DNA of 12,050 nucleotides. Source: Myxococcales bacterium (GTDB taxonomy: Bacteria; Myxococcota_A; Polyangia; Polyangiales; Houyiibacteriaceae). The notes under the pieces were generated by a model. That model saw nothing but the letters and a program-made list of their open reading frames with translations, was not told the DNA's origin and ran no database searches. The stretch spans positions 2,397,629 through 2,409,678 of the forward strand of contig CP070650.1 in the NCBI GenBank assembly GCA_020354595.1. The letters are read 5' to 3'. The position numbers and the translations under genes are program-made. Below, piece by piece: positions 1-7,373 of this stretch. Numbering within the stretch: the stretch's first letter is position 1; each line of letters opens with the position of its first letter.

Positions 1-277
1 ACCCGAAGAGATCGCCGCGGCGGAAGCGGTCTCCGAAAGTCTCGCGCTCCTCTTCTTCTTCGACGGCCGGCTCGTCGGGTGGGGCCTCCTCGACCGCCGG
101 GTCGGCCTCCGCTTCGGGCGCTTCAGGGTCCGTGAGCTCGAGCTGCTGTGCTTCGGGCGCGGGCTCTTGTAGCTCCCGCACCTCCTGACTGGCGTCCTCT
201 TCCTGCGCGGACGCGACGCCGACGCCCGTCCCGTAGAGCACGAGGGTCAACACCAAGAAGACGAAGAGAGCCCGCAT
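1..277 (-). CDS. Secreted acidic protein, N-terminal part only (runs off the window edge)
   Basis: An open frame starts at ATG 277-275 and continues without a stop to the window edge (92 codons). Residues 1-24 form a clear Sec signal peptide: M-R, a hydrophobic stretch of Leu/Val/Phe, then a V-A-S-A cleavage site before Q25. Residues 25-80 are very rich in Glu, Pro and Ala, ending in a run of five Glu near residues 74-78, which looks like a disordered periplasmic linker. The following R/G/F-containing segment may open a folded domain outside the window. It lies 19 bases behind the LolA-like gene on the same strand, so it is probably the third gene of the RND operon. In such operons the third member is often an outer-membrane beta-barrel, but no barrel sequence is visible here. 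Existence of the gene is well supported; its function is not known. Confidence 0.75.
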   Translation of the reverse strand, partial: MRALFVFLVLTLVLYGTGVGVASAQEEDASQEVRELQEPAPEAQQLELTDPEAPEAEADPAVEEAPPDEPAVEEEEERETFGDRFRRGDLFG

Positions 278-296
278 CTGGCCGGGACGTAGCCCT

Positions 297-1082
297 CTAG
301 AGGACCTGCTGCAAACGCGTGCGCGTGAAGTCGTCGTCCTTGAGCCCGGTCTTGAACTTCCACTCGCTCCACATGAGCTCGGTGCTCTTCCCGGTTTGAT
401 GGTTGACCATGTTCATCCGTTGCGCGCGCCAGTGCTTGCCGAGGAACTGCTTGTATTCGGTCGGTGTGAGCGTCTTCAGGAGCGCTCCCTTGCGGTCGTA
501 AAAATCGATCTTCCGGACCCGGTACTCGTCTTTGTCGATCCAGGTTTGGAGCCGGGTGTATCCGGAATCCTTCCGGACTGGGTACTGCTCGATCAAGAAG
601 CAATCGACGCCGTCTATCTTCTCGTCTTTGAGGTACTTGTAGGTGTACTTCTCGACCTCTTGCGACGAGAGGTCTTCGTATGCGAACTCGGAGCCCATGA
701 ACGGACCGGACTGATTGTTCGAAGCGATCCGCTTCACCCGGCGAAGCGCGGGAAGATAGAGCCACTGATCATCCGGGTCGACGCCGTGCGAGAAGGTCAA
801 GAGCGCCGTACCGCGGACGTCGCGCGGGGTGTGGAAGACGGTCAGCGACTTGTCGCCGTCGTCCTTGACCTCGAGCGTGCGAATCTCGAGCTCGCGCTTG
901 CTCTCCTGGCCGCGCTTGTTGCGGAGGATCATGAGCATCTTGGACCTGCTGTCTCCGAAGCCCTCGTCTCTACGATCGGCTTCCTTCGCAATCTCGAGGC
1001 CCTTGTCCTCGGCCTCCCCCGCAAATGCCAGTGCGGGTGCGAGCAGTGCAACGACTCCAAGCAACACGACGGAACGCTTCAT
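297..1082 (-). CDS. Outer membrane lipoprotein-sorting (LolA-like) periplasmic protein
   Basis: The 261-residue protein has a signal peptide (residues 1-21, M-K-R start, hydrophobic core, A-F-A cleavage before G22). It carries the hallmark block of LolA-like proteins that accompany RND exporters (PF17131 type): a D-D-Q-W-L-Y-L-P-A-L-R-R-V-K-R-I segment at about 104-119, then S-G-P-F-M-G-S at 125-131 and an E-D-L-S motif at 136-139. The second half alternates charged and hydrophobic residues, as expected for the open beta-barrel that holds a lipid. The family is thought to bind lipids in the periplasm. Here the natural partner is the RND transporter whose stop overlaps this start (TGATG). The ATG at 1082 is preceded by an AAGGAG ribosome site. 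An upstream in-frame extension exists only because the frame stays open inside the RND gene. The lipid substrate cannot be read from sequence. Confidence 0.88.
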   Translation of the reverse strand: MKRSVVLLGVVALLAPALAFAGEAEDKGLEIAKEADRRDEGFGDSRSKMLMILRNKRGQESKRELEIRTLEVKDDGDKSLTVFHTPRDVRGTALLTFSHGVDPDDQWLYLPALRRVKRIASNNQSGPFMGSEFAYEDLSSQEVEKYTYKYLKDEKIDGVDCFLIEQYPVRKDSGYTRLQTWIDKDEYRVRKIDFYDRKGALLKTLTPTEYKQFLGKHWRAQRMNMVNHQTGKSTELMWSEWKFKTGLKDDDFTRTRLQQVL

Positions 1083-3409
1083 CACATCTTTTCTCCTTCG
1101 ATACGCATGAGCAGGGGTGGCAGAAACAGCAGATCGGCGCCGAGCGCGACCAGCAACACGATCGCGGTGAGCATTCCCATACCCGCATTGAGGCCGAAAG
1201 GCGAGAGGGTGAGCACCATGAATCCCGCGACGAGAATGAAAGAGGTCACTACGAGCGCCGACCCAACCGTCGAAAATGCGTAACGGACGGCCTCTTCGGG
1301 GCCCATCTGCCCCTCCCGCCGCGCCCGGAGGTACTTGCTCAGGAAGTGAACACTGTCGTCGACGATGATGCCGAGTGCCATCGTCAGAACCACCGAGTTT
1401 CCAACGTTGATCCGAGCCACGAAAATGCCCCAAATGCCGAACGCCATCAGCGCCGGCGCAAGATTGGGGATGATGCTGATCAACCCGAACTTCACGCTTC
1501 GGAACGAGATCGCGAGGATGACCGCGATCAGGCCGAGCGCGATGAAAGCGCCGAGGATCGAGCTCTTGATGTTGCGCTCCGAGATGTGCGAGAACATCAG
1601 ATTCGTCGACGCGGGGATGGTCCACATCGTCTCGGGCGTGTTTTCGCGAAGCCACGCCTCGGACTGAGCCTGAAGCTCTCGCATCCGGACCGCCGTCACG
1701 TTTTCCACCGTGACGATGAGGCGGGTCGACGACTTCTCCACGTTGATGGTGTCGTTGAGGTCGAGCCCGTACGGTAGCGACATCTCGTACAGCAGCAAGT
1801 ACTGCGCCGCGAGGTCGCGCTGGTCCGGCAACCTGTACCACTCGGGGTCGTCACCGTGCATGTTCTTGTTGAGTCGCTTGAAAGTGTCGGTGATGGTGAA
1901 CACGTGCTCGACGTTGGGTTGCTCGCGCTCCCAATTGGCAAACGCCTCGACGTGCTGCAGGTAGTCCGGGTTCGAAATCCCCGACTCCTCACCCGAGCTC
2001 AAGGAGAACTCCATCGTGTAGATGCCGGAGAGGTTCTCGCTGACGAAATCCGTGTCGGTCCGGAACGCAAAGCTCTCGTCGAAGTACGTCACGAATTCGT
2101 CGTTGAGCTCGTTGCGAGTCACCATCACGCTCAGGGAGATGATCAACACGCCGCCGAGCCAGAGAAGCGGTTTCCGGCGGGCGATGACGAGCTCGCCGAG
2201 CCTCACGACGGGACGCGACTCATCGCTCACCGCCTTCCCCTGCCGAATCGGAAGGATGGCGACCAACGGCGGCAGCAGAATCACGGTGTAGATAAACGCC
2301 GCCATGACACCCATCGTCGAGATGTTTCCGAGGTCGTTGAACGGACGAACATCGCTGAGATTGAGCGCCAGGAGCCCGATGCACGTCGTGAGACTCGTGA
2401 GAAAGACCGGGCTGAGGTTGATGCGCATGCTTTCGGTCATCGCCTCTTGCTTGGTCATGCCTTTGCGCATCGATTGAAACAGCGTGACGAGAAGGTGAAT
2501 GCTGTCTGCTACCGCGAGCGTCATGATGATCGTCGGGGCGCTCGAGCTGGGCGGGGTCATCGGAATTCCCAGCCAGCCGGCCATTCCCATCGCGGTCGAG
2601 GACGAAAGAATGATGATCACGAACGTGATCAGCATTCCCCAAAACGAGCGCAAGAACAGAAGCGCCGTCACGAGTAAGATCACGTACATCAACGGGATGA
2701 GCGTCGAGAGGTCCTGCACCGAGGCTTCGAAAAACGAGTGCGATAGCAGCACACCGCCGGTCAGATAGACCTTGTGACCTGGGTGCTTGCTCTCGATGTC
2801 GGCTGCGAGCTCGCGCGCCGCGATGGCGGCCTGCGTCTGTTCGTCAGGTGCCTTTCGCGGCACGGTATGTCGAACGAAGATCGCCGTCACGTGCGCTTCA
2901 TCGGAAATGAGACGGCGCCTGAGAAGTGGCTCGGCGAGCGCAATGGCTTCCAACTCGTCGAGCTCGGCCTGTGCGTACTCCCGCTCGAGATCCACCAAAT
3001 CGTCGACGATGAGGTCGTCTTCCTCGGCTTTCGTGTGCTGGAAGTTGGTAATGGAGTCAACGCGGGTCGCGAACGGCAGTCGCCAGGCCCGTTCGGTGAT
3101 CTCGCCTACGGCTGCCAGCGTTTCCGGGGTGAACACCTTGCCGGAGTCGGGTGCAAGCACGATCAAGGTATTGTCGTTCTTGGTGTAGATCTCCTGTAGG
3201 TCTTCGAAGGCGCGAAGCTGCGGGTTGTCTTCGCGAAAGAAGTACTCGTAGTCGTTCTTGAACTCGATGAATCGCGTGCCGCTCGCCGCGAGAAACCCGA
3301 TGCCCAAGGTCCCGACGAGCACCAACCACCGCCATTTGAAGAGGAAAGAAACGTAGGCGCGCACCCGAGCGCCGTTGTCCGGTGCCCCGGGTTCCGACGA
3401 GCTTCCCAT
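1082..3409 (-). CDS. RND/MMPL family exporter of the inner membrane
   Basis: This 775-residue protein has the duplicated RND layout: TM1 at about 27-44, a large periplasmic loop (45-235), TM2-TM6 (236-386), TM7 (414-431), a second loop (432-612) and TM8-TM12 (615-768). It matches the lipid-exporting MMPL/HpnN-like branch rather than the ~1,050-residue drug pumps. The first loop opens with F-R-E-D-N-P-Q-L, common in this branch. Likely proton-relay acids are D302 in TM4 (A-D-S-I-H) and D684-D685 in TM10 (G-I-I-V-D-D-S-V-H-F). The two repeats therefore differ, one Asp against two. Such pumps use the proton gradient to move lipids or other hydrophobic molecules. The gene heads an operon with the LolA-like protein. 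The start at 3409 gives a short cytoplasmic N-terminus; the ribosome site is poor (AAGG nearly touching the ATG). The substrate is unknown. Confidence 0.9.
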   Translation of the reverse strand: MGSSSEPGAPDNGARVRAYVSFLFKWRWLVLVGTLGIGFLAASGTRFIEFKNDYEYFFREDNPQLRAFEDLQEIYTKNDNTLIVLAPDSGKVFTPETLAAVGEITERAWRLPFATRVDSITNFQHTKAEEDDLIVDDLVDLEREYAQAELDELEAIALAEPLLRRRLISDEAHVTAIFVRHTVPRKAPDEQTQAAIAARELAADIESKHPGHKVYLTGGVLLSHSFFEASVQDLSTLIPLMYVILLVTALLFLRSFWGMLITFVIIILSSSTAMGMAGWLGIPMTPPSSSAPTIIMTLAVADSIHLLVTLFQSMRKGMTKQEAMTESMRINLSPVFLTSLTTCIGLLALNLSDVRPFNDLGNISTMGVMAAFIYTVILLPPLVAILPIRQGKAVSDESRPVVRLGELVIARRKPLLWLGGVLIISLSVMVTRNELNDEFVTYFDESFAFRTDTDFVSENLSGIYTMEFSLSSGEESGISNPDYLQHVEAFANWEREQPNVEHVFTITDTFKRLNKNMHGDDPEWYRLPDQRDLAAQYLLLYEMSLPYGLDLNDTINVEKSSTRLIVTVENVTAVRMRELQAQSEAWLRENTPETMWTIPASTNLMFSHISERNIKSSILGAFIALGLIAVILAISFRSVKFGLISIIPNLAPALMAFGIWGIFVARINVGNSVVLTMALGIIVDDSVHFLSKYLRARREGQMGPEEAVRYAFSTVGSALVVTSFILVAGFMVLTLSPFGLNAGMGMLTAIVLLVALGADLLFLPPLLMRIEGEKM
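1093..1098 (-). promoter_or_regulatory. Ribosome binding site of the LolA-like gene
   Basis: AAGGAG read on the minus strand, ten bases before the ATG at 1082. It lies inside the last codons of the RND gene. With the TGATG junction it indicates coupled translation of exporter and LolA-like partner, and it fixes the LolA-like start. Confidence 0.7.
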
Positions 3410-3487
3410 GCCTTGTTACTAGACCGAACGAAGAGGCCGTCAATGCTCCGCGCGGCAGCCTCGGAGTGCGTCGGTACCCGAATTCGA

Positions 3488-3517
3488 TCGACAAGGCACC
3501 CTCTCATCTGGGATACA
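3488..3517 (+). promoter_or_regulatory. Possible sigma70-like promoter of the beta-barrel gene
   Basis: In the 133-base divergent spacer, TCGACA (3488-3493) and GATACA (3512-3517) are separated by 18 bases, about 25 bases before the ATG at 3543. The match is partial (both boxes deviate from consensus), so this is only a candidate. The same spacer must also hold the promoter of the RND operon, for which I see no convincing boxes. Confidence 0.25.
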
Positions 3518-3531
3518 CGGCCTCGTTCGAT

Positions 3532-3536
3532 GGGAG
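3532..3536 (+). promoter_or_regulatory. Ribosome binding site that fixes the start at 3543
   Basis: GGGAG followed by six bases and then ATG. This favours ATG 3543 over the in-frame TTG at 3537, which would sit directly against the site. Confidence 0.65.
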
Positions 3537-3542
3537 TTGGGT

Positions 3543-4532
3543 ATGGTTGATCGACAACACCGGGTCTGGGGCGCGTTTCTCTGTTGCGTGCTTCTGCTTC
3601 TTTCAGCCGGCGCCGTTGCTCAAGACGAGCAACCGGAGTCGAAGGAGGCGCCACAAGAAGTGCAGGAGGGTGCCGCCGAGGAAGCAGACGCCGAGAAGAA
3701 TACGACGCCCCGAACGAGCTACGGCTATCCCATCCGATGGGCGCGGCGACCGCTCGTCCTCGACGAGGGTATGGTTCGCGCCGACGGCCGCGTGTATGTG
3801 GGCGGGGCATTCGGGTCGGGCTCGTTGTCCTCGATCGACATCGGCGGCGCCGTGTCGCCCGTCGACGGCCTCGAGGTCGGGATCAGCAGCCAGCGGATCG
3901 GAACCGTCCCTGCCCTCGCAGGAAACGGACTTCTAACCGTCATCATGTCACCGAGTGCTCGGTATGGCGACATCCCGGTGTATGCGCGCTACCAGTATCA
4001 CGAGACCGACATCTTTGCGGCTGGAGTGGACTTGGTCTTGTCGCTACCCGCGAACACTGACTTCAAGCTCACCGCGAACGTCCCGCTGCGCATCTTCGAG
4101 ATCCTCGGCGTCTTCACGATGGACATGAACACCGGCTTCACGCTCGTTGCCGGCGATTCCTACGCGGCTTTCACGACGAACCCTTCGAACGTCACGTTTG
4201 ACTTCGATTGGGGCGGTGCGGGCACGGTGAACGTCACCGACAACGGCTTCGTTCAGATCGGCGGTGGTGTCAGCGTCGTCAATCTCAATGGCGGCCCAGG
4301 CGTCAAAGCGGTCATCGAGCTCCCGCTCTTTTTGGGGGGCGGATACACCTATGAGAGCAAGAAGGAGCTTCTGGTCGATTTCTTCCTGCAGACCGGTTTC
4401 TTGCCCCTGATGTTTGCCAATCAGCCGTCGGGTCTCGATATGTTCGACGTCGGCAGCACTTGGTTCGTCGCGTTTGGCGCTCAAGTCTACACGTGGCCGC
4501 TGTTCGGCAAGAACCGCAAGCCCAAGGAGTAG
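3543..4532 (+). CDS. Putative outer-membrane beta-barrel protein
   Basis: A 329-residue exported protein. Residues 1-26 are a signal peptide with a Cys/Leu-rich core and an A-V-A cleavage site before Q27. Residues 27-55 form a Glu/Ala/Pro-rich acidic linker. The rest shows the short alternating hydrophobic/polar strands, many Gly, Tyr and aromatic girdle residues, and lack of helices expected of a beta-barrel. The R-R-P-L-V-L-D-E-G block at 68-76 resembles the strand-1 region I associate with uncharacterised myxobacterial-type barrels. The last strand (W-F-V-A-F-G-A-Q-V-Y) is followed by a basic tail, so there is no classical terminal Phe. It is transcribed divergently from the RND operon and could be its outer-membrane partner, but it has its own terminator-like hairpin and may be independent. 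I do not recognise a specific named family. Confidence 0.75.
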   Translation: MVDRQHRVWGAFLCCVLLLLSAGAVAQDEQPESKEAPQEVQEGAAEEADAEKNTTPRTSYGYPIRWARRPLVLDEGMVRADGRVYVGGAFGSGSLSSIDIGGAVSPVDGLEVGISSQRIGTVPALAGNGLLTVIMSPSARYGDIPVYARYQYHETDIFAAGVDLVLSLPANTDFKLTANVPLRIFEILGVFTMDMNTGFTLVAGDSYAAFTTNPSNVTFDFDWGGAGTVNVTDNGFVQIGGGVSVVNLNGGPGVKAVIELPLFLGGGYTYESKKELLVDFFLQTGFLPLMFANQPSGLDMFDVGSTWFVAFGAQVYTWPLFGKNRKPKE

Positions 4533-4555
4533 CGTGTCAGCGTTCGGGCGCCCTG

Positions 4556-4580
4556 TTGCTGCTCGATTTCGCGGCAGCAA
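4556..4580 (+). terminator. Terminator-like hairpin after the beta-barrel gene
   Basis: TTGCTGC (4556-4562) and GCAGCAA (4574-4580) are perfect 7-base arms around an 11-base loop, extendable by a G-T pair, followed by TCTTT. It sits 23 bases after the stop at 4532. The T-run is short, so termination strength is uncertain. It suggests that the serine hydrolase gene downstream has its own promoter. Confidence 0.45.
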
Positions 4581-4619
4581 TCTTTGGACCGCTCGCATAA
4601 CGCTGCTACACCCAGAGGC

Positions 4620-4623
4620 GGAG
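4620..4623 (+). promoter_or_regulatory. Ribosome binding site of the serine hydrolase
   Basis: GGAG five bases before ATG 4629. It decides against the in-frame upstream TTG at 4584, whose extra 15 residues look non-coding. Confidence 0.6.
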
Positions 4624-4628
4624 CAGCC

Positions 4629-5873
4629 ATGGCCGAGAAGATCGAGATCAAAGGCGTCTATGAGCCACGCTTCGAGCCGGTCGCAAAGCTCATGCGCAAA
4701 CAGCTCGAGCACTACGGAGGCGGCGCGGCCGCGTGCGTTTTTCTCGAGGGCAAGCCCGTGGTCGACATTTGGGCCGGACCCGGCCGCAACGACGGAGCGC
4801 CCTGGCAGCGAGACACGATGTCGATCTGCTACTCCGGCACCAAAGGCATTACAGCAACGGCGATCCACATGCTCGCGACGGACGGGCTCATTGACTACGA
4901 CGCCCACGTTGCGGATTACTGGCCGGAGTTTGGGTGCAAGGGCAAAGAGCACATCACCGTCCGGCAGCTTCTCTCCCATCAGGCCGGCCTTCACAAGCTG
5001 GCCCACCTCGTCGATGAGATCACCGACATCCTCGATTGGGACCTCATCGTCTCGCGCCTCCAAGAGACCGAGCCCGATTTCCATCCCGGAACGGCGAACG
5101 CATACCAGGCAGTCACCTTTGGTTGGTTGGTAGGGGAGCTCATCCATCGCATTTCGGGTCTGACCGTTCCCGAGTTCATCGAGCAACGCATCGTGACGCC
5201 GCTCGGCCTCGATGGCCTCTACATCGGAAACGCGGACACCCAAATGCATCGTCTGCCGGACTTCGTCGGCCTGCCTCCGCTCCAACGCAACGGTGCTAGG
5301 CCGCTGCAGATGGACTACCGCGTGCCATTTTGGATCCGAGGCGAGCGCCTCCGGGATCTGTGGCGGCGTGGGTTGACGCCCAAGAACGCGAAACAGCTGT
5401 ACACACACCCCGCCTTTTGGAAGGCCTGCTTGCCAGCGATGAACGGCGTGGCCACGGCGAGGTCGCTCGCCAAAATGTATGCGGTCCTTGCGATGGGCGG
5501 CGAGCTCGACGGCGTCCGGCTCGTTTCCGAAGAGGTCATCCAAGAGGCGTCCGAGGTGCAAACCAAGCGTGCGGACAAAGTTGCGATCTACCCGCTCCAC
5601 TGGAAGCTGGGGTACCACCGGACCGATGCGTTCTTGCTGGATGTGCCGGAGGCCTTTGGCCACTTCGGCTTGGGCGGCGCTGGGGGTTGGGCCAATCCCG
5701 AGTTGAAGCTCTCGTTGGCCTTCCTCCACAGCGGTTTTCCGGTGACCATCGCTGGCCAGACTCGGACCGTCATGATGACGGCGGCGGTCTACGAGTCACT
5801 GGGCATCTACAAGGGTCTGTGTCATACCCTGCGACACGGACCGGTGGTAGATCTCGTGCCCAAACGCGCTTGA
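4629..5873 (+). CDS. Serine hydrolase, class C beta-lactamase fold (class VIII esterase / EstB-like)
   Basis: The 414-residue protein has the S-x-x-K nucleophile motif at S69-G-T-K72 in a C-Y-S-G-T-K-G context. The second catalytic motif is Y159-Q-A, in place of Y-x-N of true class C beta-lactamases. A third-motif equivalent H345-F-G, leading into G-G-A-G-G, replaces K-T-G. Other family blocks are Q-L-L-S-H-Q-A-G-L at 113-121 and F-G-W-L-V-G-E-L at 164-171. Length fits class VIII esterases and related transesterases such as LovD. No signal peptide is visible, so it is probably cytoplasmic and unlikely to be a resistance enzyme. The expected reaction is hydrolysis or acyl transfer on a short- to medium-chain ester. 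The flavoprotein gene follows after 21 bases, which implies an operon. The natural substrate is unknown. Confidence 0.88.
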   Translation: MAEKIEIKGVYEPRFEPVAKLMRKQLEHYGGGAAACVFLEGKPVVDIWAGPGRNDGAPWQRDTMSICYSGTKGITATAIHMLATDGLIDYDAHVADYWPEFGCKGKEHITVRQLLSHQAGLHKLAHLVDEITDILDWDLIVSRLQETEPDFHPGTANAYQAVTFGWLVGELIHRISGLTVPEFIEQRIVTPLGLDGLYIGNADTQMHRLPDFVGLPPLQRNGARPLQMDYRVPFWIRGERLRDLWRRGLTPKNAKQLYTHPAFWKACLPAMNGVATARSLAKMYAVLAMGGELDGVRLVSEEVIQEASEVQTKRADKVAIYPLHWKLGYHRTDAFLLDVPEAFGHFGLGGAGGWANPELKLSLAFLHSGFPVTIAGQTRTVMMTAAVYESLGIYKGLCHTLRHGPVVDLVPKRA

Positions 5874-5883
5874 CGCGCGGCCC

Positions 5884-5889
5884 AGGGGG
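5884..5889 (+). promoter_or_regulatory. Ribosome binding site for the GTG start at 5895
   Basis: AGGGGG five bases before GTG 5895. It supports the GTG start, which places the FAD-binding fold directly at the N-terminus. Confidence 0.6.
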
Positions 5890-5894
5890 TATTC

Positions 5895-7373
5895 GTGACG
5901 GAAAAGATTGGGGTTATCGGCGGCGGCATCGCCGGGGCGGGAGCGGCTTGGTCGCTTCATCGAGCCGGCTTCGACGTCGAGCTGTTCGAGAAGGGGCCGG
6001 CGCTCGGCGGCAACGCCAAAACGTTTCGTTGGACGACGAAGGACGGCCACGCGGACTCTCCCGTGCTCGTCGTTGCGTGGCCGCAGATGTACTATCACAA
6101 CTACGAGCAGCTTCTGCGCGAGCTCGGCGTTGGCATCACGACCCTTCCGATCTCGTATTTCGTGCAGACGCCGGACGGACACTTCTGCCAGGACGGCCAA
6201 ACCTCGATCGCGCGTCGCTTCTCTCGCGAGTTCCGAAGGTGGAAGCGGCTCGTTGCGCTCGTGACGAAGATCAACGACTTCTTTCTCCCCAAGAAGACGC
6301 ACGAATCGCTCTATCACTTTTCATATTTCAATCCGCTCAACCTGATTCCGCTCTATTGGCTTGCTCGCCTGTTCGGGATCTCTAGCGCGTTCTGGGAGAC
6401 GATCTTCGTCCCGATCCACTGCGCGAGCTTCATCACCACGTCGATGAAGAGCGTTCCCGCCGTCATTCTTCCGTTGCTGGAAAGCATCGTGCCTCTCGAG
6501 GAGCCTACGCAGATGGGCACCTGGGTCGGCGCGCCACGGCAGGTCTTCGATCGCATGACGGAGCGGTTCTCCGACAAAGTGCACACCGACCACGAGATCA
6601 CCAGCGTCAAAAGCGCGGGTGGTCGCTATGTCGTCGCGGACAAGCACGGTCGGAGCTATGAGGTCGACAAAGTGATATTCGCCTGTGATGCGACCTCGGC
6701 GCTGAACGCGCTCGAATCCCCAACTTGGTTGCAGCGCATGCTCCTAGGGAACACACGGTACGTCGACGACGTCGATCCCACGTTCGCGAAGTTCGTCATC
6801 CACTCGGATACGACGGTGCTCCCGGAAAAGCACAGGGAGCAGATTCTTTCCCAGTACAACACCTACTCGGAGATCGACGAGGCTGGAGCGCTCGAGTGCA
6901 CCTTCGTCATTTCGGCACAGAACCCAAACATCAAGAATGCCGGGGTGCCGATGTTGGTCACGTTCAACTCCCACAAGGCGATCGACAAGGTGCAGAAGCG
7001 GGTCGACCTGCCGCACGCGGTGCACAGCGTGTCGCTTCGCAACCTGATCATGATGTTTCTGTCGCGCTATTTGCAGGGGAAGAACGACATCTACTATTGC
7101 GGGACGTTTACCACGCCTGAGGGCGCGCACGATCTGTCCTTCATGTCTGGACTCGTAGCGGCGCAGGCGATCGGGGCCCCGTACCCCTTTTCGGCGGAGA
7201 ACCCCGAGGCGGTTGCAGACTTCCGTTTGATGCAGAAGATGATGCTCAAGGTCGGCGACCGAGCACGACTAGAGAAACACGGCGAACGAGCCCTCCATGA
7301 TGAGTCGCACGCTCGCGCACAAGCCCCAGAGCGGGAAGATCAGCCACAGCAGGTTGCTGACGCCTACGAATAG
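5895..7373 (+). CDS. FAD-dependent oxidoreductase, COG2907 / amine oxidase-like
   Basis: From the GTG start the frame encodes 492 residues. An ADP-binding Rossmann fold opens at residue 5: G9-G-G-I-A-G14, then E32 at the end of strand 2 for the ribose, then the L-G-G-N signature at 37-40. The C-terminal FAD block is at about 399-424 (Y-Y-C-G-T-F-T-T-P-E-G-A-H-D, then M-S-G-L-V-A-A-Q). This is the layout of COG2907 'predicted NAD/FAD-binding' proteins, related to phytoene desaturases and amine oxidases. Members often act on lipids or isoprenoids, but the reaction is not fixed. It follows the serine hydrolase by 21 bases. The last 34 residues are read through the opposing gene (7269-7373), are rich in Arg/His/Gln, and use many A/T-ending codons, unlike the rest. 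The true C-terminus probably lies near 7268, so the stop at 7373 is doubtful. Confidence 0.82.
   Translation: MTEKIGVIGGGIAGAGAAWSLHRAGFDVELFEKGPALGGNAKTFRWTTKDGHADSPVLVVAWPQMYYHNYEQLLRELGVGITTLPISYFVQTPDGHFCQDGQTSIARRFSREFRRWKRLVALVTKINDFFLPKKTHESLYHFSYFNPLNLIPLYWLARLFGISSAFWETIFVPIHCASFITTSMKSVPAVILPLLESIVPLEEPTQMGTWVGAPRQVFDRMTERFSDKVHTDHEITSVKSAGGRYVVADKHGRSYEVDKVIFACDATSALNALESPTWLQRMLLGNTRYVDDVDPTFAKFVIHSDTTVLPEKHREQILSQYNTYSEIDEAGALECTFVISAQNPNIKNAGVPMLVTFNSHKAIDKVQKRVDLPHAVHSVSLRNLIMMFLSRYLQGKNDIYYCGTFTTPEGAHDLSFMSGLVAAQAIGAPYPFSAENPEAVADFRLMQKMMLKVGDRARLEKHGERALHDESHARAQAPEREDQPQQVADAYE

Noticed and set aside
396..1283. Plus-strand open frame of 295 codons opposite the LolA-like gene
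   Set aside because: It is the complement of a well supported gene and has no ribosome site or domain.
1083..1841. N-terminal extension of the LolA-like gene by about 250 residues
   Set aside because: The frame is open only because it overlaps the RND gene out of frame. The real start is marked by AAGGAG, a signal peptide and the TGATG junction.
4044..5729. A 561-codon open frame on the minus strand across the beta-barrel and hydrolase genes
   Set aside because: It is antisense to two genes with clear protein signatures. Its product is rich in Arg, His, Asp and Glu with no domain, as expected from the complement of GC-biased codons.
4629..5873. Beta-lactamase as an antibiotic resistance gene
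   Set aside because: There is no signal peptide, no Y-x-N and no K-T-G motif. The pattern fits class VIII esterases.
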